Assembly (NCBI GenBank): GCA_028697875.1
Contig: JAQVEQ010000072.1
Coordinates: forward strand, 1 to 12,868
Direction of reading: 5' to 3'
Source: Novosphingobium sp.
Lineage (GTDB): Bacteria; Pseudomonadota; Alphaproteobacteria; Sphingomonadales; Sphingomonadaceae
DNA length: 12,868 bases
The translations under genes were made by a program, and so were the position numbers. The notes under the pieces are model-generated. The model was not told where the DNA came from. It saw only the letters and a program-made list of their open reading frames with translations, and did no database searches. Below are positions 1 through 8,732 of this stretch, in pieces. Every line of letters starts with the position of its first letter. Within the stretch, counting starts at the first letter, position 1.

Positions 1-2257
1 CGTGGCCGAAGCCGAACTGGCGCAGGCGCAGTCCCGGCTCGACCGGCTTGCGGCGGAAAGCAGGCGGCAGGACGACATACGCGCGGCCCTGGCCGAACAG
101 GAAGACCCCGAGGAAGCCGTCGCCGCCGCCAAGGCCGCTGCCGACAAGGCGGCCAGCGCACTCGCCACCCTGCGCGAGGACCTGGCCCGGCAGCAGGCGC
201 GCAAGGAAGAGCTGGCCGCCGCGCGCGACGAGGCCGGGGCCGCCCTTGCCAGCGCCAAGGCCGAACTGACGGGAATCGAACGCGAATACAACGCCCTGCT
301 ACGCGACCGCGAAGCCCGCGCACGGCAGGCGGCGAACAAGCACGGGTTGCCCGCCGCGCTCGACAAGGTCCGCGCCGCGCCGGGCTACGAACGCGCGCTC
401 GCCGCCGTGCTCGGCCGCGACGCCAAGGCCCCGCTGGGCCAGCCGGACAGCACGGTGGAAGGCCGTTTCTGGACCGGCAGCGGCGTGCCTGCCCCGGTCG
501 CGGACTGCCTTGCCGCCCACGTCCCGGATTGCCCCGCCGAACTGGCGGCACGCCTCGCACTGGTCCATGTCGCGGACGCCGACGACGGGCGCACGCTCAA
601 CCCCGGCGAATGGCTCGTCACCCGGGACGGCAAGCTGCGCCGCTGGGACGGGTTCGTCGCGCGCGGCGAAGGCGCGGCGGAAGCCGCCCGGCTGGAAGCG
701 GAAAACCGCTTCGGCGAACTGGAGCGGGAATTGCCCGGCAAGCGCGCCGCCGTGGAAGGCGCAACCGCGCGCCAGGAGAGTGCGCAGGCGGAACTTGGCG
801 AACTCCAGCGCGCGCTGATCGCTGCCGAACGGGACATCGCCGCCGCTGCCGACAGCGAACGCGCCGCCTTGCGCGCGCTCGACCAGGCGGAGGCCGCGCG
901 CGAGCGACTGGCCACCCGGCTTGCCGAACTCGACGCGTCCGCCGCCGACCTTGGCGAACAGCGCGAACAGGCCGAAACCGAACTGAAAGCCGCGCAGGAC
1001 AGGCGTGCCGCGCTGCCCGATCCGGAACATGGCCGCGCCGGGCTCGCCGCCGCGCAGGCCAGGCACGAGGCAGCCCGCGCCACGCTCCAGGCCGCCACTG
1101 CCGAACTGGCGTCGCACGACCAGGCGCTCGCCGTCGCCCGCGAACGGACCGCCGCCCGCGCCGCCGACATGAAAGGCTGGCAGGCCCGCTCCGACGAAGC
1201 CACCCGCCGCCTCTCCGAAATGGCCCGCCGGTTCGGGGAAATCGAAGAGGAACGCGCCGTCGTCGCCGCCAAGCCCGCCGCCCTGATGCGCGACATCGAA
1301 CAGGGCGACGCGGTGCGCGAACGGCTGGGCAAGGAACTCGCCGCCGCCGAAGCGGCCCTGGCCGAAGCGGACAGTGCCGCGCGCGCCGTGGACGCGCGCC
1401 TGGCCGACGCCAACGAACAGCTCGCCAGCGCGCGCGAAACCCGCGCCGGGGCCTCCGCCCGCGCCGAAAACGAGGAAGGCCGCCGCAGCGAGATGGCGCG
1501 CATTTCGGGCGAACGCTTCCAGTGCCCGCCGCCGCTGCTTTGCGCGCGCTTCGAATTCGAGGAAGACGATATCGCCGACTCCTCGAAAGAGGGCGAAAGC
1601 CTCGAAGGGCTCACTGCCAGCCGCGAGCGGATCGGCCCGGTCAACCTCGTCGCCGCCGACGAGCTGGCCGCGCTCGAAACCCAGCACGGCGAAAGCACGG
1701 CCGAACAGGCCGAACTGGCCGAAGCCGTCCACCGGCTGCGCGGATCGATCGGCAGCCTCAACCGTGAAGGACGCGAACGCCTGCGTGCCGCCTTCGAGGA
1801 AGTCGACACCCATTTCCGCCGCCTCTTCACCCGCCTGTTCGAAGGCGGGCAGGCGCATCTGGCACTGATCGACTCGGACGACCCGCTGGAAGCCGGGCTG
1901 GAAATCTTCGCCCAGCCGCCGGGCAAGCGCCTGCAATCGCTCAGCCTGCTGTCGGGCGGGGAACAGGCGCTGACCGCCGTGGCGCTGATCTTCGCCCTGT
2001 TCCTCACCAACCCGGCGCCGATCTGCGTGCTGGACGAAGTCGACGCGCCGCTCGACGATGCCAATATCGACCGCTTCTGCGACCTGCTCGACGCGATGAA
2101 CCGCGAAACGGACACCCGCTACCTCATCGTCACGCACAACGCCGTGACCATGAGCCGGATGAACCGCCTGTTCGGCGTGACCATGGTCGAACGCGGCGTC
2201 TCGCGCCTGGTCAGCGTCGATCTGGGCGGGGCGGAGGAACTGCTGGCGGCCGAATAG
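1..2257 (+). CDS. smc: Chromosome segregation protein SMC, C-terminal part (5' truncated by window)
   Basis: This is the ATPase subunit of the bacterial SMC-ScpAB condensin, which acts on the nucleoid in chromosome compaction and segregation. The frame is open from base 2 to the TAG at 2255-2257, giving 751 visible residues. The N-terminal head with Walker A and the first coiled-coil arm lie outside the window; family members are about 1,150 residues, so roughly two thirds is present. In order, with residues counted from base 2: Ala/Glu/Arg-rich coiled coil (1-112), hinge (about 115-225, including PGYERAL at 127-133), return coiled coil (about 230-500), and C-terminal head. The head holds the ABC signature LSGGEQ at 650-655, Walker B ICVLDEVDAP from 674 with catalytic Glu679, and the H-loop THN at 711-713. 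The conserved RERIGPVN segment precedes the head. The first in-frame GTG is internal, not a start. The assignment is very secure; the true start cannot be seen. Confidence 0.96.
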   Translation, partial: VAEAELAQAQSRLDRLAAESRRQDDIRAALAEQEDPEEAVAAAKAAADKAASALATLREDLARQQARKEELAAARDEAGAALASAKAELTGIEREYNALLRDREARARQAANKHGLPAALDKVRAAPGYERALAAVLGRDAKAPLGQPDSTVEGRFWTGSGVPAPVADCLAAHVPDCPAELAARLALVHVADADDGRTLNPGEWLVTRDGKLRRWDGFVARGEGAAEAARLEAENRFGELERELPGKRAAVEGATARQESAQAELGELQRALIAAERDIAAAADSERAALRALDQAEAARERLATRLAELDASAADLGEQREQAETELKAAQDRRAALPDPEHGRAGLAAAQARHEAARATLQAATAELASHDQALAVARERTAARAADMKGWQARSDEATRRLSEMARRFGEIEEERAVVAAKPAALMRDIEQGDAVRERLGKELAAAEAALAEADSAARAVDARLADANEQLASARETRAGASARAENEEGRRSEMARISGERFQCPPPLLCARFEFEEDDIADSSKEGESLEGLTASRERIGPVNLVAADELAALETQHGESTAEQAELAEAVHRLRGSIGSLNREGRERLRAAFEEVDTHFRRLFTRLFEGGQAHLALIDSDDPLEAGLEIFAQPPGKRLQSLSLLSGGEQALTAVALIFALFLTNPAPICVLDEVDAPLDDANIDRFCDLLDAMNRETDTRYLIVTHNAVTMSRMNRLFGVTMVERGVSRLVSVDLGGAEELLAAE

Positions 2258-2301
2258 GGCCGGCATTTCCTACATCGGCCGGACCTGCCATGGTGCCGGC
2301 C
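2258..2301 (+). terminator. GGCCGG-repeat hairpins after smc, possible terminator
   Basis: Immediately after the smc stop, arms 2258-2265 (GGCCGGCA) and 2294-2301 (TGCCGGCC) form a perfect 8-bp stem. The middle copy at 2277-2282 can instead pair with 2296-2301, extended by ACC/GGT across a one-base bulge, with a 6-nt loop. The two folds exclude each other. There is no T-run downstream, so this is either a weak or factor-dependent terminator or an mRNA 3'-end stabiliser. Position and pairing are seen directly; the role is inferred. Confidence 0.35.
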
Positions 2302-2603
2302 ATGCGATGCGCGAACCCCACCCTTGCACACCGGCACCCGGACGGCGGCGAAGCGCGTCCTGCAAAGGTTACACGATATTTCCATAAGCCATTATTTTGA
2401 AAGACATATCGGGCCGGGGAACATGCTGGTTTCCGTTCCACGAAAGGTAACACCGCCCGACGCGAGGCCCAGCTCCCCCTCCGCTTGATCCCTTCCCCGC
2501 CCGGGACAGGCAATGAGTCGCGGCCGGCCCCTTCGCAAACCTTGCCCCGCCCCCCCGCCATCGCTACATGGCGCGCAACTCCTGAAACTCCAGACTTCTC
2601 CCG

Positions 2604-2608
2604 AAGGA
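2604..2608 (+). promoter_or_regulatory. Ribosome binding site of ettA
   Basis: AAGGA lies 6 nt before the ATG at 2615. This decides the start against the in-frame ATG at 2513, whose 34-residue extension has no family counterpart. The protein from 2615 begins with the motif MAAQYAYVMKNM, typical of the family N-terminus. Confidence 0.75.
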
Positions 2609-2614
2609 CGACGC

Positions 2615-4294
<1,680 letters not shown>

Positions 4295-4314
4295 GCTTCG
4301 CTCTCGCAATAAGA

Positions 4315-4351
4315 AAAGGCCGCGTACCTCACCGGGTACGCGGCCTTTCTT
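4315..4351. terminator. Strong bidirectional intrinsic terminator between ettA and rhlE
   Basis: A perfect 14-bp stem (4315-4328 with 4335-4348, arm AAAGGCCGCGTACC) closes a 6-nt loop and is followed by TTTCTT-type sequence on the plus strand. The minus strand reads CCTTTTCTT after the same stem. It sits between two convergent stop codons (4294 and 4370) and so should end both transcripts. Confidence 0.92.
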
Positions 4352-4369
4352 GTTCCGGGACTAACCCTG

Positions 4370-6091
4370 TCAGCCCTGCGGCTGGCGCTGGCGCCTTACC
4401 GGGCGCTGGCCGCCGCCGTTGTTGCGCTCCCCGTCCCGGCGCTCGCCACCCCGGCGCTCGCCGCCATGGCGGTGACCTTCGCCGCGCGGGCCATCGTGGC
4501 GCTGGGGCCTGTCGCCGTCGCGGCGCTGACCGTCACGCGGGCGGCGATCGGAGCGGTGTTCCCCGCCCCGCTCATCCCGGCCCGGCCGCTCGCCGCGCTG
4601 ATCTTCATCGCGATGGCGGTCATGGCGGTGGGGCCGGTACTGGCCTTCCGGCCGCTCCTCGAGCCGCCGCGACTTGTGCTGGCGTTCACCCTCTTCACGC
4701 TTGGCATGGGGCTTGACGTGCACCTGCCCGCCCGCGGGCTGGATATGGGTGCGGTCGGTGCGGGCGCGCTTGGGCCCGCGCTCGCCGCGCGGCTGGCGCG
4801 AACGGCCTTCGCCGCCCTCGCCCCGTTCACCCGCACCCCGTTCGCCACCGCGCCCCTTGGGCCGGTGGTGCGCCGGACGGCCATCGTCTGCCACCGCCGC
4901 CTGCACCGCCTTGCGCGAGGGAAGCGGCAGGCGCGCGGCCTGCTGCACGAAGTCGTCGGGCAGCGGCATGGCTTCGAGCTGGACCTTGGTCAGCCGCTCG
5001 ATATCGCGCAGATAGGCCTTCTCGTCAGGCGCGACGAAGCTCATCGCGATCCCGTCCGCCCCGGCACGCGCGGTGCGGCCGATCCGGTGGACGTATTGCT
5101 CCGGCACATTGGGCAGTTCGAAATTGAACACGTGGGAAACGCCGGGAATGTCGATCCCGCGCGCGGCGATGTCGGTCGCCACCAGCACCGGAACCGAGCC
5201 TGAACGGAAACCCTTGATCGCGGCAGTGCGCTGCGCCTGGCTCTTGTTGCCGTGGATCGCGGCGGCGGAAATGCCCGCCGTGGCGAGATGCCGCACCACC
5301 CGGTCCGCACCGTGCTTGGTCCGGGTAAAGACCAATGCCCGGTCGATCGAAGCATCGCCCAGACCGTCCTTCAGGCGCAGGGTCAGCAGGGCCTGCTTTT
5401 CCGGCTGGTTGAGGAACGTCGCATACTGTTCGACCCGTTCGGCGGTGGTCGCCTGCGGCGTCACTTCCACCCGCACCGGGTCATGAATGAACTGGCGGCC
5501 GAGGTCGGCGATCGCCTTGGGCATGGTGGCGGAGAAGAACAGGCTCTGCCGCTCCTTCGGCAGCATCCCGGCAATGCGCTTCAACGGCGCGATGAAACCG
5601 AGATCCATCATCTGGTCGGCTTCGTCGAGCACGAAGATTTCGACGTTGCGCAGCGTCAGCGCGCGCTGGTCGATGAGGTCGAGCAAGCGGCCCGGCGTCG
5701 CGACGAGAATGTCACAGCCCGGCACCAGCGCGCGGGCCTGCTTGCCGGCGGGCACACCGCCGAACACGCACTGGATCGAGAGCGGCAGGTACTTGGCATA
5801 GCCGCGCATGTTGTCTGCAATCTGGGCCGCCAGTTCGCGCGTGGGCGAGAGCACCAGCATACGGCACGACGCATTCTTGCGCGGCTGCGGATCGGCGGCC
5901 AGCCGGTGGATCGAAGGCAGCGAGAACGCCGCCGTCTTGCCGGTGCCGGTCTGGGCGATGCCCAGCAGGTCGCGGCCTTCCAGAAGGGCCGGAATGGATT
6001 GACGCTGGATCGGCGTCGGGTCGGAATAGCCCTTGGTGCCAAGCGCACGAAGGACAGGCTCGGCAAGACCGAGCTCGGAAAAATAGGACAT
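4370..6091 (-). CDS. rhlE: DEAD-box ATP-dependent RNA helicase, RhlE type
   Basis: The product is 573 residues. It should unwind short RNA duplexes using ATP in ribosome assembly, RNA decay and cold adaptation. The motifs occur in the expected order: Q motif around 21-31 (GYSDPTPIQ), motif I AQTGTGKT 46-53, PTREL 83-87, TPGRL 132-136, DEAD 156-159, SAT 187-189, LVFTRTKHGADR from 253, ATDIAARGID 305-314 and HRIGRTARAG 335-344. The helicase core ends near 375. Residues about 400-573 form a low-complexity, very basic tail rich in Arg, Gly, Glu and His, with short repeats of the GGERR type. Such tails are common in RhlE proteins as RNA-binding disordered regions. The ATG at 6091 is preceded by GAAAG at a 6-nt spacing, a weak ribosome site, and the protein starts right at the typical SYFSELGL segment. 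It is transcribed alone, from a long leader. Helicase assignment is certain; RhlE subfamily is likely. Confidence 0.95.
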   Translation of the reverse strand: MSYFSELGLAEPVLRALGTKGYSDPTPIQRQSIPALLEGRDLLGIAQTGTGKTAAFSLPSIHRLAADPQPRKNASCRMLVLSPTRELAAQIADNMRGYAKYLPLSIQCVFGGVPAGKQARALVPGCDILVATPGRLLDLIDQRALTLRNVEIFVLDEADQMMDLGFIAPLKRIAGMLPKERQSLFFSATMPKAIADLGRQFIHDPVRVEVTPQATTAERVEQYATFLNQPEKQALLTLRLKDGLGDASIDRALVFTRTKHGADRVVRHLATAGISAAAIHGNKSQAQRTAAIKGFRSGSVPVLVATDIAARGIDIPGVSHVFNFELPNVPEQYVHRIGRTARAGADGIAMSFVAPDEKAYLRDIERLTKVQLEAMPLPDDFVQQAARLPLPSRKAVQAAVADDGRPAHHRPKGRGGERGAGERGEGGEGRSRQPRGERGPKRARTDRTHIQPAGGQVHVKPHAKREEGERQHKSRRLEERPEGQYRPHRHDRHRDEDQRGERPGRDERGGEHRSDRRPRDGQRRDGDRPQRHDGPRGEGHRHGGERRGGERRDGERNNGGGQRPVRRQRQPQG

Positions 6092-6113
6092 GGAATACTT
6101 TCAAATGGCAGCG

Positions 6114-6133
6114 GCGCGCCGGCTCGGGCGCGC
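6114..6133 (-). promoter_or_regulatory. GC-rich hairpin in the rhlE 5' leader
   Basis: GCGCGCC (6114-6120) and GGCGCGC (6127-6133) pair perfectly around a 6-nt loop. In the minus-strand mRNA it ends 22 nt before the rhlE start codon, just upstream of the weak ribosome site. No U-run follows, so it does not look like a terminator. A helicase leader with strong structure near the ribosome site could be self-regulating; that is inference. Confidence 0.4.
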
Positions 6134-6200
6134 GGCCAGGGTTCGTTCAATTGCGACCCTGCGTGAATAAGGCTGCTTCAGCTGATGTCGGTGATCATTC

Positions 6201-6245
6201 GTCCGCGCAGGCCCGTTTATCGCCGGGCCTCACGCTGCTGCGGAC
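6201..6245 (-). promoter_or_regulatory. Two-part stem-loop in the rhlE 5' leader
   Basis: The inner stem AGGCCCG/CGGGCCT (6209-6215 with 6224-6230) has an 8-nt loop. The outer stem GTCCGC/GCGGAC (6201-6206 with 6240-6245) closes it across an asymmetric internal loop of 2 and 9 nt. It lies about 110 nt upstream of rhlE. It could be a leader RNA element or a small unannotated RNA; the pairing is seen, the function is not known. Confidence 0.35.
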
Positions 6246-6288
6246 GGCGAAGGGACATGTCCCCGCACACCGATTGCGCCCCACTTAG

Positions 6289-6304
6289 TGTGCATTGCAG
6301 CACA
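6289..6304. promoter_or_regulatory. Inverted repeat TGTGC-N6-GCACA, possible operator
   Basis: TGTGCATTGCAGCACA has 5-bp arms (6289-6293 and 6300-6304). On the minus strand it contains CTGCAATGCA, which resembles the CTGC-N3/4-GCAG type of site reported for the polyhydroxyalkanoate regulator PhaR in alphaproteobacteria. It lies between the 3' end of the clc gene and the rhlE leader, where the rhlE promoter is expected. No phasin or PHA gene is in the window, so the regulator identity is a guess. Confidence 0.25.
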
Positions 6305-6306
6305 AA

Positions 6307-6336
6307 GCAAGAAAATTACACACTCAGGCCTGAGTG
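6307..6336 (-). terminator. Probable terminator overlapping the clc stop codon
   Basis: CACTCAGGCCTGAGTG at 6321-6336 is a perfect 16-bp palindrome that can fold as a 6-bp stem with a GGCC loop. In the minus-strand transcript it is followed by TGTAATTTTCTT, which is T-rich. The TGA stop of the exchanger gene (6324-6326) lies inside the palindrome. The stem is short, so efficiency may be modest. Confidence 0.5.
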
Positions 6337-7658
6337 GGCTTTTCCTCCGCCTCCTGCTTCGGCAGGAAATCCTTGGACAGGGCATGGTACAGCCGCTGCC
6401 TGCAGACCATCGAACCGGCCCAGTCGCCGATCAGCGCAGTAGCGAAAAGCGGCAGGATCATGTTGCTGCCCGACCCGGTCGTTTCGGCGAGGATGATGAC
6501 GGCAGTCAGCGGCGCGCGCACCACGCCGACGAAATAGCCCGCCATGCCGAGCAGGATGATCGCCCCTGCCTCGTGCGGCGCGAACATCGGCGTCAACAGT
6601 TCGCCGAACCCGGCCCCCACCGCCAGCGAAGGGGCGAAAATGCCGCCCGGAATACCGCTGGCAGCCGTTGCCAGCGTGCTCGCCAGCTTGGCGGGGCCGA
6701 ACCACAGCGTCCCCTCCCCGCCTTCCAGCAGGGCCTTGGTCGGCTCGTAACCGGTCCCCCAGGTCAAGCCCCCGCTGGCGACGCCGATCGCGGCGACGAT
6801 CGCACCGCAGACCAGCGCCGTAACCAGGGGCCGTTTGCCGAGCAGCCCCGAAAAACGGCCGCCCGGCCCGCGCAGGGCGAGGAACCAGCGCGAAAACAGG
6901 CCGCCGGCGATCCCGCCAACCACGCCCGCCAGCGGCGCGGCCACCAGCACGGTGGACACGGGCAGGCTGGCACCGACTTGCTGGCCGAAATAGACGTAGT
7001 CCCCATCGATCCCCTGGCTGGTCAGGCCCGAAATCATCACTGCGGCCATCACCAGCACGGCGACGCGCTGTTCGTAGGCGACCGCCAGTTCCTCGATCGC
7101 GAAGGCGATCCCCGCCAGCGGCGTGTTGAAAGCCGCCGCGACGCCCGCCGCACCGCCCGCGATCATTACCCCCGGCGTCAGCTTGACCCGGAACCAGCGA
7201 TGGACCTTGACCATGATCGCGGCGGCAACCTGCACCGTCGGCCCTTCACGCCCGACCGAGGCCCCGCCCAACAAGCCCCCGATGGTCAGGAACAGCTTGG
7301 ACAGGCCAATGCGCAACGACAGGAGTCTCTGGCTATGGCGGCTTTCCGCGTTGTGGCTGGCGGCAATCACTTGCGGGATGCCCGAACCGCGCGCTTCGGG
7401 CGCAAGCCTGCCTGTCAGGAAAGCGAAGACGACGAACAGGAACGGCGTCCAGATCAACGGGAACCACCAGGCCTGGCCCTGCATCCGGGTAAAGCCCGTC
7501 TGGGCAAGGTCACCCATCTTGGCGAAGGCCAGCGCGACCAGTCCGACCAGCAGTGCGCCGACCAGAGTGGCCGCGCGGCGGCGCCAGTCGTCCAGTTGCA
7601 CCGGCTCGTGCGGCAGAGCACCCGCGACACGATCGGCAATCCGGTGGAAAAACGGCAT
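6324..7658 (-). CDS. clcA: CLC-family H+/Cl- exchange transporter
   Basis: The product is 444 residues, near the 473 of E. coli ClcA, and is an inner-membrane protein with many hydrophobic helices and no cytoplasmic CBS domains. The anion-path motifs are intact: GSGIP at 91-95, GREGP at 136-140 with gating Glu138, GIFAP at 339-343, and Tyr424 in RLYHAL matching the central Tyr445 of the E. coli protein. Glu189-Glu190 in FAIEE match Glu202-Glu203, the latter being the internal proton glutamate. The protein should therefore be a coupled two-chloride-for-one-proton exchanger rather than a passive channel; this follows from known family residues. The ATG at 7658 has AGGAG at 6-nt spacing. It is divergent from the RcnB-like gene and alone in its transcript. 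The gene symbol is by family resemblance. E. coli ClcA serves acid resistance; the role here is unknown. Confidence 0.93.
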   Translation of the reverse strand: MPFFHRIADRVAGALPHEPVQLDDWRRRAATLVGALLVGLVALAFAKMGDLAQTGFTRMQGQAWWFPLIWTPFLFVVFAFLTGRLAPEARGSGIPQVIAASHNAESRHSQRLLSLRIGLSKLFLTIGGLLGGASVGREGPTVQVAAAIMVKVHRWFRVKLTPGVMIAGGAAGVAAAFNTPLAGIAFAIEELAVAYEQRVAVLVMAAVMISGLTSQGIDGDYVYFGQQVGASLPVSTVLVAAPLAGVVGGIAGGLFSRWFLALRGPGGRFSGLLGKRPLVTALVCGAIVAAIGVASGGLTWGTGYEPTKALLEGGEGTLWFGPAKLASTLATAASGIPGGIFAPSLAVGAGFGELLTPMFAPHEAGAIILLGMAGYFVGVVRAPLTAVIILAETTGSGSNMILPLFATALIGDWAGSMVCRQRLYHALSKDFLPKQEAEEKPTQA

Positions 7659-7664
7659 GAAGGG

Positions 7665-7669
7665 CTCCT
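7665..7669 (-). promoter_or_regulatory. Ribosome binding site of the clc gene
   Basis: The minus strand reads AGGAG, 6 nt before the ATG at 7658. This is a near-consensus site and fixes the start. Confidence 0.8.
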
Positions 7670-7728
7670 AGAGGCAGGAAGCCGTCAGGTCCAGTGAGGG
7701 CGCAAACTCATTTTGCCCGCACCACGCG

Positions 7729-7758
7729 GTTCATACAGTTTACGACAGACATGAACAA
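7729..7758 (-). promoter_or_regulatory. Candidate clc promoter overlapping an inverted repeat
   Basis: The minus strand reads TTGTTC (7758-7753), 17 bp, then TATGAA (7735-7730), giving a start about 65 nt before the gene. The same span holds a perfect inverted repeat, GTTCAT (7729-7734) and ATGAAC (7751-7756), spaced 16 bp and covering both hexamers. A dimeric regulator could sit there. The hexamers match consensus only moderately. Confidence 0.35.
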
Positions 7759-7861
7759 ATTCCCTACCCTGCGGTTCACCTCTGCGACAGGGCGAGTCGA
7801 TTAGACACAATCCTGTAACGAGCCGCCGCCACGCAGCGGCATGACGGATGGAGATGCCGCA

Positions 7862-8695
7862 ATGCAGATTAAGCAGAAGCTGAAAGCGGGCGGCATGACG
7901 GCACTGGCTGCCGCCATGACGCTCACCGCCCTTCCCGCCGAAGCCATGACCGACAGGGACGGCAAGCGCGGCTGGACCAGCAGCAATCGTAGCGCCCAGA
8001 CCGACAATCGCGGCGAACGGCGTGTGGCGCAAGCCGCGCAGCGCCGCGACACCCGCACCGAAAGGGTAGAGAATCGTTCCGACGACGCCCCCCCGCCTCC
8101 GGCCGAACGCCAGGGTAACCGCCGCTCGGTACAGACCGAAAGGACTGTCCAGCAGCGCTCCACCTTGACCGAACGGCGCGGCGATCCCCATGCCGTACAG
8201 ACTGACCAGCGCAACAAGCCCCTGAGCATCGACAGGCGCACTGCCGGCAAGGAGCGCATCACGCAGGAGCAACGCAACCGGAGCTACACCGATCCCGACC
8301 GCAACCGGACTTATAACGACCGCGATCGCGATCGGGACCGCTACGACCGGCGCGACACCTATCGCGATGGCCGGCACGACGACCGCAGGTGGGACCGCCG
8401 CTGGCGCGACGACCACCGTTACGACTGGAACCGCTATCGCAACACCCACCGGCGCATCTACCGGCTGGACCGCTACTATTCGCCTTACAGGCACTGGTCC
8501 TATCGCCGGTTGGGCGTGGGTTTCTTCCTCGACGCGTTGTTCTATTCGAACCGCTACTGGATCGACGATCCCTATTACTACCGGCTACCGCCTGCCTACG
8601 GCCCCTATCGCTGGGTCCGCTATTACGATGACGTGCTGCTGGTAAATATCTACACTGGCGAAGTGGTAGACGTGATCTACGGTTTCTTCTGGTAA
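7862..8695 (+). CDS. Secreted RcnB-family protein with Arg/Asp-rich linker
   Basis: The product is 277 residues from the ATG at 7862, which has GGAG 8 nt upstream; an in-frame ATG at 7841 lacks a site. Residues 1-28 form a signal peptide: Lys-rich start, Ala/Leu/Thr core and cleavage after PAEA. Residues about 30-145 are polar, with loosely repeated VQTER/VQTDQR pieces and a short proline run. Residues about 147-190 are almost entirely Arg, Asp, Tyr and Trp (DRDRDRDRYDRR and similar). The C-terminal 90 residues match the RcnB domain: YRLPPAYGPYRWVRYYDD then LLVNIYTGEVVDVIYGFFW. In E. coli RcnB is a small periplasmic protein affecting nickel/cobalt homeostasis; most longer alphaproteobacterial homologues have no known function. 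No RcnA-like efflux gene is adjacent, so a metal role is not supported by context. It is a single-gene unit ending at the terminator at 8733. Confidence 0.88.
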   Translation: MQIKQKLKAGGMTALAAAMTLTALPAEAMTDRDGKRGWTSSNRSAQTDNRGERRVAQAAQRRDTRTERVENRSDDAPPPPAERQGNRRSVQTERTVQQRSTLTERRGDPHAVQTDQRNKPLSIDRRTAGKERITQEQRNRSYTDPDRNRTYNDRDRDRDRYDRRDTYRDGRHDDRRWDRRWRDDHRYDWNRYRNTHRRIYRLDRYYSPYRHWSYRRLGVGFFLDALFYSNRYWIDDPYYYRLPPAYGPYRWVRYYDDVLLVNIYTGEVVDVIYGFFW

Positions 8696-8732
8696 GCCCG
8701 TACCGGAGAGAGTGGTCCGGCTACCGGCAGGG

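Larger units (their letters stand above)
2258..2614. other. Intergenic gap between smc and ettA
   Basis: The gap is 357 bp and I recognise no gene in it. The first 44 bp carry the GGCCGG hairpins. Bases about 2370-2410 are distinctly AT-richer than the surroundings (two ATATT/TTATTTTGA-like stretches), the usual place for the ettA promoter. The best -35-like hexamer is TTGAAA at 2397-2402, but no good -10 sits 16-18 bp downstream, so I do not call a promoter. The ettA frame stays open upstream to an ATG at 2513. That extension (Pro/Arg-rich, no ribosome site) does not resemble the family and is treated as leader. Confidence 0.6.

Noticed and set aside
299..2266. Long minus-strand open frame (655 codons) opposite smc
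   Set aside because: It is an exact antisense shadow of the SMC frame, created by high GC and codon bias. The translation is low-complexity Gly/Ala/Phe/Arg with no family resemblance, and the plus-strand frame has clear SMC motifs.
5252..6166. Plus-strand open frame (304 codons) opposite rhlE
   Set aside because: It is antisense to the helicase core motifs. No ribosome site and no recognisable domain.
6288..7697. Plus-strand open frame (469 codons) opposite the clc gene
   Set aside because: The CLC frame on the minus strand has intact GSGIP, GREGP, GIFAP and a good ribosome site. The opposite frame gives Arg/Gln/His-rich sequence without domains.
8320..8400. CGATCGCGATCG-type palindromes and GACCG repeats as a possible DNA repeat or binding array
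   Set aside because: They are explained by the alternating Asp-Arg codons of the RcnB-like linker.
7685..8494. Minus-strand Val/Ala/Pro-rich frame opposite the RcnB-like gene
   Set aside because: It looks like a hydrophobic protein only because the sense strand is Arg/Asp-rich (CGN/GAC read backwards). The sense gene has a signal peptide, a family domain and a terminator.
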